Source: Lates calcarifer
Taxonomy: Eukaryota; Chordata; Actinopteri; Centropomidae
Length of the DNA: 64,000 nt
Assembly: GCF_001640805.2 (NCBI RefSeq)
Contig: NC_066850.1
Coordinates: 3,507,549 to 3,571,548, forward strand
Direction of reading: 5' to 3'
Below are positions 23,963 to 37,191 of this stretch, one piece after another; position 1 is the stretch's first letter; each line of letters begins with the position of its first letter. The notes below the pieces were generated by a model. That model searched no databases, was not told the origin of the DNA, and worked only from the letters and a program-made list of their open reading frames with translations. The position numbers and the translations under genes were made by a program.

Positions 23963-26479
23963 TTTTGAGTTGAAGCAATGTGACAATGTGGGAGGAAATG
24001 GTAAATTACAGTCTGACATAGAAAATATGTGCACACAGATGTGCCTCTATGTACATGCATGTTTAATATGTGCATACTGTATATTCAGCTGTCAAAACCA
24101 AAACATCCTTTATCTGCAAAATAACAAAGTAAAACGTACTACATTATAAGTATAAAGTAGCAAAAAGGTGAATACTCCGGTACAAGTCCCTTAAAATTAC
24201 GTTTCAATAAATCTAATCAGTTCCATAACTGGTGACAAAAAAAGTTGTGTAATAGTTAACTAGTTACTAGTATTTTGCCTGCAGTCATCAGTTTAACATA
24301 TTGTCCCAACAATGTCCTGAACAGTGAACACAAACTGTTACCATCAAATTAGATATACAGGGTTCCATGATATAATAAGGTTAGAGTGAAGCGCTCTTTC
24401 TTGCACCACTCAGTCCTAAAATTAAATATGGCAACCCAGATCAAATGTGCATTGAAGGGACTTACATTAAATGCATGTATCTTTCCTCGTAAACTGATTG
24501 GCTGCAGCGTTGCTCTGTGGGATGAACAGTGATATGTATCTTTGACTAATGCAGTACACACACCAACTACACAGCTGATTATACAATAGCTATTCATACA
24601 TTATATATATACTTGGCCTTGTAGATTTTTAAAAATACAGTATATGCTCATTTAAAATATTTATTCCTATCCATATCCACTAGTATCCAAACCTGGACTG
24701 GAGACCAGTTCACTTCAGGGATAACACATGCAAAGTAGTCCTGCACACAGACACACATCTGAGTGATCTGCAGCCTCAAACTGACCTGTGTCTTTCATAT
24801 GTTGGAGTAAACAGGAGCAATCAGGGAAATCTCAGCACAGGTAGGAACAGGGCTGCTGTAGGCAGACACTTCTGACACGTCTGATGTTGTCCATCATCAA
24901 TATCCACCTTACACTTATGTAGATGTCAAGCACTTTAAAAAGTGCCTTTCCTTGCTGTGCATCAGTACATTTCATAGTTTTTATTCTGCTGTATAACAAC
25001 AAGCCCAATGACATATCAGTAATCCGAGTGTGAATATAATTTTCAGCGTTTTTATTTTGCCCAGTAGTCAGTTGTGCTGTGAACCTCCACAGCTGCAGTC
25101 CACCTGCACAGGTCTCCAAAAAGCCAGCTGATAAGCCTAAGCTCTCTTCAGAAAAAGAGGAGTATATAGCCTACGCAAAATGCCACAGTGCTCCACGGAG
25201 CCCACGTTGTGACAAATACCTCCCGATAATATCTGGATACTGTGGATTTATGCAACATCTACACGACTTATTCACCAGCAAAAAAAAAAAGGCACAAGTA
25301 GGGACAGCGAAGTGACTGGTGCGCTTGTGGTCGTGTCTGCGAGATCAGATTTTTCTTTACAGGACTTAGAATAAGCACACAAATCTCAGTGTGACGCAGT
25401 TTAGCTAAAGGGAGAAAATGAATCCAGAGAAAAAGGTCAAATCTCGAATGTCATGTTCAGCTCCACCTGCCACTCAGACTGGCATAACCCTCTTTCCGCT
25501 CACACGTGGTGCAACGGCTTCCTTTCATACAGAATGATCAGCGGGTAAAACCAGTCAAACTGAGCACTGGGGGCAGGCAGCGCCTCGAATCAGAGATACA
25601 ACTGTGACGCTACAGTCAACTCACAAGCAAAACAAGACATCCACGTCTTCAGGTGCAGTTCACCGCGGGTCTTTCCTAATAAACAGAGCTGTTTATTCTG
25701 CCTTCACCTGTGCAGACGACCTCCCCTCCCTCCCCAGGCTAGAGGCCACATCATGCGAGAGTGCAACTAACTGACAGGCACCCTAAGAGGCAGTGTGATC
25801 GCGATGAAGATGTCAGGGAAAGATGAGAGAAATCCCAGAGTCACGGCATCATTCAGCCCCATCTGAAGACTTAGGTTTCTAGAAATTCCTCGAGCTGCCA
25901 TGGGGTTAGAATGGCGACTAGAGAAATGTCTCAAAGGCTCAGGAAAAAACAGTTGAAGCTTCTTCCCATTACAGAAATGTATGTGAGGATGTCACGGCAA
26001 CAATTAATGAGCATCTTCCTCTGCACTGCACACAAAGTACAACATTTAACATAAAAAAAAAAAGATTCATCTACCTCTTAAGATACATAAACCATTTAAA
26101 ACCTAAACCTAAAAAATGCACGTCAAAGCTGGAAATGGAGCTGTATTTACATTTCATACAGGAAAACTGACAGGTGTGTGGGGTAATATGTGATGCCTCC
26201 AAGTAACAAAAATCCACTTATGGTAAAGTTACTTAAAAGCTACATTTTAATAATAACCTACTACTTAACCAACGATTCAATTAAATTATTTAAATGTATT
26301 ACAATGAAGTACTGACAGTGTGCAGAGGCTGATTTCTGCTATTTACATTTAACAAAGAAATAGATTAGAATAATTGTTTCTCTAAAGATCAGTTATATGA
26401 ATCTCTGCTGAATGTAAATGTGTAGAGAAATTACCATTTTATTATGAATCTGGCTGGCTTTTATTTCCTGTAATTGTTA

Positions 26480-26745
26480 TGATATTTTCTCTTTATTCAG
26501 AAAATGTGGGTCAAAAATAATTATAATAATAATAATCATTTGCAGACTTTAAATTGCTTGTTTTTCCAAAAGTCAAAAACCCAAATATATGGAACCAGAG
26601 GGATCAGAAATCAAGCAGATATTCACCTTTCTGGAGCTGGAAGCAGTGGGGTTTTTGCTTAAGAAAGTTTTAATCAATTCATCGATTGTCAGTCAACTAA
26701 CTGATTAATCTGCTAATTGTTTCAGCTCTAAAAATGATAATAATA
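26480..26745 (+). repeat. Decayed interspersed repeat ending in TTTCAGCTCTA
   Basis: The right part has TAATCAATTCATCGATTGTC, AACTGATTAATC and a GTTTCAGCTCTA end; the left part has CCAAAAGTCAAAAACCCAAA and TATTCACCTTTCTGGAGCTGGAA. These blocks resemble, from memory, a repeat widespread in fish genomes with tandem ATCGATTAATCGA units. The left boundary is uncertain, and an (ATA)n stretch lies at about 26518-26537. Confidence 0.45.
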
Positions 26746-27171
26746 CAAAAATACAGACTGTAACAGACACTATTCCACAAATAGTGTCACTGTTCCATGA
26801 AATATTAGCCCATCTGTTGGTGGGGGACTTAGAGACCGCCCTACAGCCACTTTCTAAAATGATTCAACTGTAAATTGGTTTGGTTCAGGCTTTACGAACA
26901 TCACAAAGGCAGCCCTGTGATCCACTTTGCTCCACATTGTAGGTTTATCCACCTTAAGCCCCTACTTAAAAACAGCCAAACCCCTAATTGCCCCAAGACT
27001 GATGATGTGATTCAGCACTCGGATATGGTGGAATTCTACACTTAATTTTCTTTATGTGCTTCAGCAGCAACATGATTCAATGTAAAAGTCAAACATGCCT
27101 GAGGAAGAACGTGTTTGTGTTAAAAGCGAGCTATAAGCTGGGATCTCCCTGCCCTCTCCTCCTCCTCTTAC

Positions 27172-27321
27172 CGTCCACACAGGCGGGCCTGGCTCTTGTA
27201 GTTCCAGCGATCTGGCCCTTCTTACAGGCACAGCGGGCCGTCTGCCTGGCGATGGTCCGCCGTGGTTGGCTGCTGTCCCTGTCCAGCGTCACAATCTCAC
27301 ATGTCCCCGCTGCCAGCTGGC
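27172..27321 (-). CDS. tafa5: TAFA5 coding exon 2 (first half of TAFA domain)
   Basis: This 150-base exon encodes residue 31 (split codon) to residue 80 and the first base of codon 81. It starts after ttttcag and ends in G followed by gtaag. Its 49 full codons begin QLAAGTCEIVTLDRD and continue to GQIAGTTRARPACVD. Compared with the human protein as I remember it, the only clear difference is Lys for Arg in the CACKKG segment. Four cysteines are visible: GTCE, RC and AC in the ARCACKK segment, and PACVD. The adjacent CC pair of TAFA1-4 is absent and DRDSS stands in that region, which marks TAFA5 rather than another family member. TAFA proteins are small cysteine-rich secreted signalling proteins. 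The phase joins exactly to exon 1 at 62125-62215. The following exon, which should encode about 45 residues including the WCDM and CLEGEGC segments, was looked for at 1-27171 on the minus strand and not seen. Confidence 0.97.
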
Positions 27322-27722
27322 CTGAAAATGACATTGCACCACAGGATGCGAGGTCAGAGAGATGAAATCATAAACAGGGCAGAATAAACTAGTCTGTCTC
27401 TTCTGGTGAATTTGTATTCTCTAACATGCTCAGTAATGTCGCTCTGTCATTTTTTCCAAATCCTTTGTAGTTCAATTGGCAGGGCACGACACAAACATTA
27501 CCGAGTTGGAGGGAGTGTGTCTCACTGCAGCGTCTGACACAAGAACAAATGCTGTATTTGTATATGTGTTTACAAGAAGACTTTGTACATATAAACATAC
27601 ATGACAACAACATTCATTCTCATTTTTGTAGACATACATCATACATCATAAACAACAATCCTTCTATGGATCCTTGAGATTTGCTTTTTTTAAACTGGGA
27701 TACAACACAGTTAGTGATGAAA

Positions 27723-27948
27723 CAGGCCAGCTAGGCTGGGGCTAGCTAGTAAATAAGCTAACGTCAGTAGAACAAAAGAAGTGATGGAACTAGAAGCAAA
27801 ACATTGGCATTTTCCACCACTGGGGACAAGTCTGATGAGTAAAGGAATTAAGTTTGATAGTGAACTCGCAACATTTCTTCTAGACTGGTGAGTAAACAGC
27901 TGTTAATGCTAACATTGACTATGCACTGATAGCAAAACTTACCCATAG
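27723..27948 (+). repeat. GCTAA-rich element (family B), fuller copy
   Basis: The copy begins near CAGGCCAGCTAGGCTGGGGC and runs through GTGATGGAACTAGAAGC, GAGTAAAGGAATTAAG and GAACTCGCAACATTTCTTC to an arm ending GATAGCAAAA. It matches the reverse complement of 22269-22490 over most of its length and 4458-4582 over its first half. It lies about 400 bases upstream of TAFA5 exon 2, inside intron 1. Confidence 0.6.
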
Positions 27949-30894
27949 CTTCTTTTACAACATTAGCCACCATTACCCTAAGGTTTTACCAGAGCAAGCA
28001 AGGCTATAAGAGCAAACCCCTTCATTGTATTGAATTGAGTGAAGGTGTGTTTTATTGCTTATGAATTCAACTGTTCTTTTCTAAGTAGAGTATGCGTCAT
28101 TTCTTCTTTCAAAAGTTCCACAGTGTGATTTTAATAACCAGGGAGAAGTTGTGAAGGTCAAAGACTATTTTTTAAAGTACTTTTGTTTAACTGGCTTTAG
28201 CGAGAAAGACATTTTGAAATTTTTCATATTTATGTCAGGAGAAATGTGACTTCACAAACCCAAGATCTTTAACCCCGTACAGCTCCAGTGGAAGTGCTCA
28301 GGAGCCGACACAGACACACTGCAGTGGTATGGAGTGTCTCACTGATTTGACTGCATGTGTGAAGGGACTTTAAAAGACAATGGTGAAGAAATTGCTTTTA
28401 AATTTCAGCTACCTAAAGAGTACCCACAAGCTATTTCCCATTAAGGGCCACATCCTATCAGCCCACCTCTTTGAAGGTAATGTACCCATTAGCCACGAAT
28501 GAAATGCATGAATACTGATGAACTTTGTAATTGCTGCCAAGCCCCCCCATCTTACACACATACATCCTCCATGTATTCAATCAGGTGACCTTTGGCCTTG
28601 TAGCCGGGCCCTTGCTGCTTGCAAATTAACCTTTGTCTGTGTGTGGAGGCCCTCGGGTGCCATCCTGGAGAGGCTTATCAGGATCTAATTGTGATTGGCA
28701 AGAGGATGGAAGTTGTGATTAAATCTGGACTTGAGTCCCGAACACTTGGGTGGCTGGCTTAATGAACTGAGCTGCGAGGGGTCACACCTGGGGTAATGGG
28801 GATCTATCAGGATTCATCCACACATTGGTACCTGTGGTGGCTGTGGCCATAGATAGAGAAAATGCCAGGGTGCATAGCAGTATGTATTATTCTAATGGCA
28901 TGTCTACATAAATACAAGCCCTTCTTCTTCATAAGGCATCTTTCAGGGCAAAAATCACGCAGACATCACTCATATAAGGTATAGATGGACTATGCACTGC
29001 TCCTAATTCCCAGTTTCTGTAGAAGAAAAAAATAAGATGACACCACTGGACCAAAGGCATCACAGTGCTGGTTAGATCTCATTCAAGTGCAGATTTGTAA
29101 AGTCAGAAGGCAGCTAGTCTTCCAGACCCAGAAGATTTAAAAAGTTCAGTAACAAGCTATTGAAGAACAACTTGACTTATGAATCTTCTCCTTCAACAAA
29201 AACTACTTTCTTAGCAGCCAAAAAGCTAAGTGAGCCAGATGGCATAAGAAGTAAACTTCAGCGTGAACTTGTACAACAACATTACTCTTATTTTTATGCT
29301 CCCAATGCACCCCATTATTCCTCTTTCCCACACACTGAATCATGGCCAGACACTGAAATGAACACTTATGTATTACACTTATATAAAAATGCATGCATAT
29401 ATCATCAGAACACCAACCGCTAACCAGCTGGCCTGTGAAAACCATATATCTAAAACATGTCAACCTTTAATGAGCTAAGAAAAGCAGCCCTGCTTTCAAC
29501 TTCCTGTCAATGCATTTTCAGAATAATTAAAATGTTTTTGAAATGGTTTATTAAGCTCAAGATGTAGGATTTTGTCCATCCGTAAAGAACCACTTAGAGT
29601 TCGTGTTAAGGTGCGTGGGAGAAAAAATAGGTTGTGAATTTACAAGTAAACATAATGACTTGAAGTGGCCAATTAATCCAACCAAGGGATGCATTTCCAG
29701 TGATGAAGAGCACTCATGTTTACCCTTCTCTCCTTCTGTTGGGTATGGCTTCTTATATCCAGTAGCCATATACTAGTAGTGAACAGTTTGTGTGTATCTA
29801 TAAATACAACTCTACAACGAAGATGGGAGCGGTGATTACAGATTTGCAGCAAGATGTCTTAACACTGGATGCCTTTGCTCAAAAATGCATGCCAACAAAA
29901 TCCAATCTGTCACGTCTTTTGCACTTGAGAGATCAAGACCAAACCCCCACCTCCACCACCTCCTTCTCCTGCTCTCCTCCTCTTCCTCTGTCCTCCTTTC
30001 TTCCTTTATATTACTTGCTCGTTTCTCCTTCATGCCTTCTCACTTGACTCCCTCCTCCCTTTTGCAACTCTTCTGCCTTCTCTGGATGATGCCAGATAAT
30101 GACTTGTCATGTAAGCCCCTGTGTGTGTGTGTGTGTATCTGAACCTGTGTGTGTGTACATTTACTTCCTGCATCCTACTCCACCCACCATCTCTGCACAT
30201 CTTCTACCCCGTGCCTGCTTCCTGCCTCCTCTCTTTGTCAGTTCCTTCTCCTTTGGAACTCTTCCATTGTGAGGAGCTGAAAAGACTGTTTGGGTGTCTT
30301 AGGTAATCGCGTGGATGGCTGCGGTGCTGAGGTACCATGTGTGAAGTCAACAAGCTCAGAGAGTCTGGCTGATTTGACGTTGCGGTTCTTGAGTCGATGG
30401 AGCTCATTAATTGCCTACGTTTCATCAAACAGTGGCCTTGTTTTTACTGTCACAGCTGTAGCTACTGGGAAACAGAATCACATTGTTGTTGTGCAGTGTA
30501 TATTGTCTTCTTCTATACAGCTGCATTGACTTTATGAGGGTGATAAAGAATCTTCTAATTTTAAACCTGGTATAAAAATATAACAGTTGTACCCTGCCTC
30601 ATAAAATATTTCAGTAGCGCTGTATTTACTGGCATTGTGTATATAGGTCAACAGAGGGATAGGATCATGGGAGACCATACAGTTTATCCTTTATTCTACC
30701 TCTGCTGTTATCATTGTATCTTCAAAATGGCTGAGATTGTTGGAGTTAAACTATTTTGTGAGACACATGGAAGGCTGTACAATTTCAGTTTTTAACTACC
30801 ACATTCAAGTCCCAAGTAAGTGTTTGTGTTCTTGAAATACAGTAAATCAGTTTGGTTCAAGTCATGGTTATTCAAGCCTCTGTGAGGCTTAGGC

Positions 30895-31245
30895 ATCACA
30901 TGCTCTGAGCTAAATGCTAAGATAATCATGCTTACATACACAGACAAAGTCAAAATGCTGATGTTTAGAAGGTATGTTTCCCATGTACACCATCTTAATT
31001 TAGCACCAAACAGAACACACAGCGGAGGCTGATGGAAATGTCTTCAATTTTCAACCAAAGTACTAGACAAGGCAAATAAAAATAAATAAAAATATCGGCA
31101 CAAAATTCTAGTGCCAAATCATCCAGTAGGTATTTCACTTGATATTCATCCTCTGGAGACCATGAATGTACAAAATTTTATCCCTCAAATAGTTTTTGAG
31201 ATATTCCAGTCTGACTGATATTACCATTACCAGCCCACACCATCC
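30895..31245 (+). repeat. Decayed GCTAA-type fish repeat (family C)
   Basis: Blocks such as GATGTTTAGAAGGTAT, CACCATCTTAATTTAGCAC, GGAGGCTGATGGAAATGTC, ATTCATCCTCTGGAGACCAT and TTTTTGAGATATTCCAGTCTG occur in the order I remember from a very common percomorph repeat. The first two blocks match the reverse complement of 36560-36620 in this window. No coding sequence remains. Confidence 0.6.
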
Positions 31246-34200
31246 TGGACTAAAAAAGCTAGCATTAAACATGTGTATCAGAATTATGACCCTCAGGAAA
31301 GAATCTGTCTAGACTTGACTTTATCTTCAAGTTCTGGTGCATAAGCAGAGGAACACATTGTGCTCTATATGCCTAATATTAGTGGTGTGAATATCAAGTA
31401 CTCGAGACGATAGAGACATCAGTCTGTAGAGAACTGCAAAAGAGAATTAGAGTTTTAAACAAGTTGGTTTCAGCTGCAAGCATTCTAGGTGTTTGCAGTC
31501 TTTCCAAATATTGTATGAGAGAACTTGAGGACAAGCTGGTCTCAGTCCTCCAATAAAGCAGGAGTCGACTTCTTTGCTTCCTTCCTAAAACAAACTGCTC
31601 CGAGCCTCCCCGTGGCTCAGCCACCAGAGCACAGTGCCAGGGATACCACGTACATTGCCATTCTTTAAAAAACTAAACAAACAAAGCACAAAAAACCTCC
31701 CCAATACAAGAAAGTGAAAGTATTCCTCTTTCTACTGGCCTGGAGGGATCTGTTGAAAAGGTTAGAAAATATTACAGGATTCACAACTCCAACAAGCCAG
31801 CATGACTACACACTGTGGCCCAGGAAAGAACTTCTGTATTTTTGCATTGTATTTTTCATTAACAATTTTTATTTATGCAAAGATGCAGTCCAGTCACAGT
31901 CATCCTGAAAAGAAATTGGACTGCGAAGAGACGAAAACACTAATCCTGTTTCCCAGAATAACCTCATGAATGGTGGGAAAAATCTAAAACTGGCAGGTGT
32001 TCTTAGAAACTAACCCAAAGCTTGTATCAGTAGTGCTATGATTTATCATCACCCTTATAAGCTTCTGTTGTCAAGCAGTTGTCAGCTTGGCCAGCCAAAT
32101 GGCTGATTAAAATGTATGTGTGGCCACCCTAGAGTGAAATGAAAGCTCTGACTGTGGCAGAAGATGGATTCATGTGGCAGAGCTATGGCTTAATACAATG
32201 TAATGTTATTGACATGCTTCTTTGCTTTATTATTTCTCATCCCGCTCCCCAGCACATTACAACTGCTCTGCCATACATGGCCATTTGACAAATGTCCAGC
32301 GCAGCTACAACGCAGGGAAACATGACATTTTCCCACCGTCTTCTCCTTGTATCTTTTTGCCCAGATGTCTGAGAGCAAGCATGTTTTTCTTTTTCCTAGA
32401 GGCTCTTTTACATTCATATTCTAAAATTATTCTTGTTTTTGCTGCTCAGGAGATCCAAATACAACTACAAGCTGCTTCTTAGAGGCTCAATATGCTGAAT
32501 CAAATGCCTAGATATTCATAAAGTGAGTGGTTTAGGCTCGGTGGGAGGGGTAGGTATAGTTTTTTCTTTGTCCTTTGAAAATCTGTGGAGTGCAGGAGTC
32601 ATGCTGGGATTGCATACTGCGCTGCACGAGAAACAGCTTTTTCCAAAGTATCTCTGAGTGTCCTTCTAAATCCGACACAAAAATGCAGCCTGCCATGAAA
32701 TTTACCTAAGATATTGAAATGCAGCCCAACAGAGTGGGTCTTTAATTAGTCCTCATTTTACAGTCATACTTGTGGCAGCCTGCATATGAAAGACGAGGGC
32801 TCTCATCCAAAAAAATAGCAAAGAAATGTTTGCTGATGGTAAATCAACACCACATCTCACAGGTCCTGAGCAATAAATTAAATGTATTTTACTCTGACTG
32901 TGAACGATGGCCTTGCTTTCAGTTGATTCTGGCTATGTAATTACCACGCCATTACATTACATAATAAATCAGGGCGTAACGCAAAACTACTATCTGTATC
33001 TGAATCTTTTTACTTACACAAAATATCTGCATTCAGTTAAAGTTAGAAGTCATCTACACTGCTTCATTCTTCATTCTGTGTAAATAAACCCCATCTGCGC
33101 CTCATTTTAAAAATAATACAGTGAGCCTAAATTAAGTCTAAATAAAAGTTGCTAATGGCACAGGTGGAAATGAAAAGTGGAAATAGAACAAGGAGTTTTA
33201 AAAGTGGTCCCTAACTTCAGCTCATCAATTCACGTCTCCTGCCAAATCATGCAGGGTGCCAGGCTTTAATATCTGTCTGATCATGGGGTAAAATAACACC
33301 TGTGGTACATCAGTCGAGCTTTATCCTGCACCGAACAACACATCTGCTGAAAACTGATGAAAAGTTACTGAGGATGAGTGTTGAAGAATGTCTGAGCATC
33401 GATCCACAAACTATCTGCACCGTCTGTGTTTTCTGTGAATTTGTTTACACTCTACATCATGGAGAGTCGTGCTGCTTTGACTGCTTCAGGAGCATTTCTT
33501 GGTCTGCAGCATGTAGACAACAATCACCTGGATTACTTTGATACTGACAAAAAAACCTTGAACCTGAAGGTTATCAGCCCAGATCAGAAGTTAAAAGGAG
33601 TAACTTTGTTTATATGATTTCTAAATGGATGGTTTGTCCTCGATGGACATCTGAGATCCTGACAGCATTGAAAAGAGTGCACTGGCAAAGTGTGTAAGAT
33701 GTCTGTGTTTGATTTGACTGAATGACACTGAGCAGTGTTGTCAGATTTGACTGACAAAAAGTAACCCAGTCAGAGCCTAGAACCTGCCCTGTCATCGTAA
33801 ACGTCATTTTTATTTAGGAGAAGGGATTTATGTGTATTTCAACATCCATATACAAAGTCTTTTAGATACTGTTACATTAATCTTTATAAGTCTTCACTTA
33901 TATGAACAAATATAAACTTTTACAAGGAACAGTGTTACCATGGATTCAGTCAGTCATGCTCTAGGCAACAAACTGAGTCCCATTTTTTTGTCAGTATTTT
34001 CTGACATTTTGGACAATTAAGTAAGCTGAATTTGCTACCAGCAGTTACTGTTACTGCTGTGTATCAATGATTTACTTTGATACTGAAGAAAACTTAGAAA
34101 TGTGATGTTTCCCAGAAAAGTTCTGGAGTTACAGGGACACAAATTGTGGCAATGGGGTGCTAAGAGTTTTAAAGTAGAATTTGAAAACAGCATAACTTTT

Positions 34201-35439
34201 TTTTTTAGATGGAAATCATCCTAATGGTACAAAAAGTGGCCTAAACCTTGACAACCTGACAAATATCACTGCAAAAATTTGGCTGCTGTTCGTATCAGGT
34301 TGCAGTATCTGTTTGTACCTATATTTGCTTACATCTCTGATAATAAAGCACTGATGAAAGAGTATAGAAGGCAGTGAGGTTTTTATTGGAAGTGCTTCAT
34401 CACATGTTCATTTGTAAAGGATTTCTCAGTGGGCTGATGGTGCACAATTTAGTGGCAAAACAAGAGTGTAAACACTGTACCAGCAGCCTGTACGGGACAT
34501 TTTCCTCCTCACACTCAGCTGGACCACTGAGGTTTGAGCCATTCAAGCGACTGACTCTGGCATCCTCAGAGCACTGAGATCTCGCTAGCAGGGCTAAAAA
34601 TATGCTGTGTAAGGTGAGGAACCTTAAATGCTGAAATATAACATATTGATTTGTGTATTAAGCAAACATTGTTGTCATGGTGTCTCTGAGGAGCTGAGTG
34701 ACTTGTGTGTGTGTTTGGCTGTGAGGCAATTTGAATTATAAGGATGCCAACACAAGGACATGCTCTTTTCTAAACATCAAAAAGATGCGTGTAATGGCTA
34801 AAGCCTTGTTCACAAAAAAATTTCTTTTCCACATATTCTCCACTTAGCCCAGAAACACTACATGGCAGCTCGATGTAGCTGGAAACTCGCATTACATCTG
34901 TTCTGCTGGAGAGGACAGAGTGTATATGTGTGTTCATGTTAGACACTGCCAGACTAAAATGCTATATCACTCCAGCATGCTACAGCTGTTCAAAATGAGA
35001 GGGGAGAGTCCGGCGCCAAGACTGCAAGTCTGAAATCCCATTTTGGATCCAAACGCTGCATTAGTAGAACCTTGATGTCATCCCTCTACCCTGAGGCCTG
35101 GTGGGCTAGTTTTTAAATGAATCCTTTTAACAAGCCTAATCAGAGGCTGGAAGAGCCAACTGAACAGCATGTGGCGTAACGGGAAGGAGAGCGGAGCAGA
35201 CAAAATTACAGCTTTAGGGAAAAGAGTTGTCGGAGGATGTAGGGCCTAAGTGAAATCTCTGCAATGACCTGAACTTGAACAGGAAGGTGAAGAAGGTACA
35301 GAAACAATGAAGTCGGACATTAGCTTTCAATGTATCTGGAGTCTGGACGATCACTGAAAGCAGTTTGTACCTAATTTCTAAAGGTGTGACAAATGATGTT
35401 CCCGTTCAAAGCAAGGAAGTCAGATGAATAGAAGAAGAA

Positions 35440-35722
35440 AGCTTGGTCATGCTTCATGCTAGCGCTACCAGCTGCTTAGCTTAGCAAACAAACGAACATC
35501 TAGCTGCAGTCTGTGTTGAAGAATTGCTAATGTTAGTGAGACTTAAGAGGTGGCAGAAAGCTGGTTTTGTTAACTTCAGAGCCAGGTTAGCTGTTTCCCT
35601 GTGGTTCCAGTCTTTAAGCTAAATTAAGCTAACTGGCTGCTAGCTTCTAATAAGAGAGAGGTGTCGATCTTCTCATTTACAGAATAAACATATTTCCAAA
35701 ATGTCAAATTATTCCTTTAAAA
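35440..35722 (+). repeat. GCTAAGCTAA-rich interspersed repeat
   Basis: Contains repeated GCTAGC, GCTTAGC and GCTAAATTAAGCTAA blocks, then GTGTCGATCTTCTCATTTAC, AATAAACATATTTCC and AAATGTCAAATTATTCCTTT. This block order resembles a non-autonomous repeat I remember as abundant in perch-like fish. I see only one copy here, so the family assignment rests on memory. Confidence 0.5.
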
Positions 35723-36074
35723 CATTAAATGACTGCCTACCTCTGGGACGCTGCAAACTCATCTTTACTCTTTGACTAGCACTGCTGCCTCAATTCAAAT
35801 AGAGCCAATACCTACACTGGAAAAATTAGGATTAATTACAAAAAATCAAAAGGTACAGATAAGTTCCACCATCTTATAACAAGCAGTAGACTACTGTTAG
35901 AAAGAAGTCCTTTCAAACTGCCAGTAGACATTCATTTTCTCCCCTCACACTGACAGAATGACCAAAAACTCATCATAAAGCTAGCCTTGAAATTATTAAT
36001 ACCCTGCCTATGCTGCCATGAGTCAGAGAAAGTTCTGGAGACAATTCTCATTGGGAGCACTCTCTCATCATGAC

Positions 36075-36101
36075 GAGGGAGAGAGAGAGAGAGAGAGAGA
36101 A
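36075..36101. repeat. (GA)n microsatellite
   Basis: A GA run of about eleven units within intron 1. Confidence 0.95.
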
Positions 36102-36540
36102 CTGTGGTCTGGCCAATCTATTTTGGGTGAAGCAAGCTTGTCTGAGCACTTCGCTTGCTTTGTGAAGCCACTCTGAAAAGTGATTTGATTTTCCTTTTCT
36201 GCCCCCTTTTTTCCCCCCTAAAATGCTTGGGCAAGCAGCAGCCACACAGAAGCACTGACACACACTAAAACATAAACACATGCACTTATGAAAGAATATA
36301 AGCAAAAATGTAGCATATAAATGCCAAATATAACCACACGACCGAGCTCAGCCTCTCTCCCTCTCTCACACACACGTGAACTAACTGAATGTTGCCATGC
36401 AACCACAGCAACCACTTATGAAAAATGCTTCTTACAGATTTCAATAGAAAAAAAAATCTTTTCCTATCATGTTCTCATAAGTTCAATTTTACAGCACAAG
36501 ACAATAAGCATAACAGAGCCGATGTTTTGAGTTCTTCAAT

Positions 36541-36640
36541 GCAATGCTAATTAGCAAATGTTAGCATGCTAACACCTTAAACTGAGATGGTGAACATTAT
36601 ACCTGCTAAACATCAGAGTGAGCTAGCATGTTTACAGACT
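36541..36640 (-). repeat. Family C repeat, short inverted copy
   Basis: Contains GCTAATTAGCAAATGTTAGC, then GAGATGGTGAACATTATACC and GCTAAACATC. Reverse-complemented, it aligns with the start of the family C copy at 30960-31010, in the opposite orientation. Confidence 0.6.
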
Positions 36641-37125
36641 CTTAAGCTGGTATACTTAAAATACTTACTGTCATCTAAAAAAGTCCTTATTGAACAGTGA
36701 CATTTACATACTTTATCAAACAAAAACACCACAGTTTGTCGGTTCAGGCTGCCCTGGATGGGAGACCTCACTATCTTACAGAGGCCTTAGGATGCTAATA
36801 CCTCTGTACAGGATACAGAAGCTTTGAGACACATTCTTATCAACCTAATGCATGTTTTTCTGTTCCATTGACTTGTGATTAAATAAATTCAACTGAGTCC
36901 CTGTGTAGCTCAAAAGGGTTTTCATAATGAAGCTCAGGCCTCCTTTTTCCTACTATGACCTTGTGTAAAGCACGTAAAGAATGGTGTTTTCCCACGAGAC
37001 GCCCTCTATTCCCCAGCGTTAGCGTTTTAGAATAATGAACTCTGCTTAATAACAGGGTGCTGGCATGAAACAATGAATGATCATCAATTAAAACGGCGGG
37101 AGAAAAGGGAAAACAAATGACCCCG

Positions 37126-37140
37126 GTAACCCTTGGTAAC
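37126..37140. promoter_or_regulatory. RFX X-box motif
   Basis: GTAACCCTTGGTAAC fits GTNRCC(N0-3)RGYAAC exactly with a three-base spacer. Function is inferred only. Confidence 0.35.
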
Positions 37141-37171
37141 ACAGGAAAGCTTATGTACATATACACTCACG

Positions 37172-37191
37172 CACACACACACACACACACA
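37172..37191. repeat. (CA)10 microsatellite
   Basis: A perfect CA run within intron 1. Confidence 0.95.

Larger units (their letters stand above)
1..27171 (-). other. tafa5: TAFA5 intron 2, 5' part (continues past window edge)
   Basis: Sequence downstream of exon 2 on the minus strand. It starts with a good gtaag donor at 27171. No acceptor with the expected third coding exon was recognised when I looked for the WCDM, CLEGEG and TCTQPGG coding patterns on the minus strand. The intron therefore probably runs beyond position 1. It holds repeat copies (4337-4582, about 9540-9660, about 10700-10830, 21866-22665, about 26480-26745, 27723-27948), microsatellites, overlapping RFX X-box matches at 7238-7260, opposing G-quadruplex motifs at 3684-3749 and a CpG-dense patch at 18090-18290. 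I recognise nothing in the rest. Confidence 0.75.

Noticed and set aside
30661..30700. Minus-strand MIL-like coding pattern considered as the alternative TAFA5 first exon
   Set aside because: The frame stops after a few codons and lacks the flanking residues and donor.
36391..36403. Fifth RFX-like site GTTGCCATGCAAC
   Set aside because: The second half-site has T where the consensus needs a purine.
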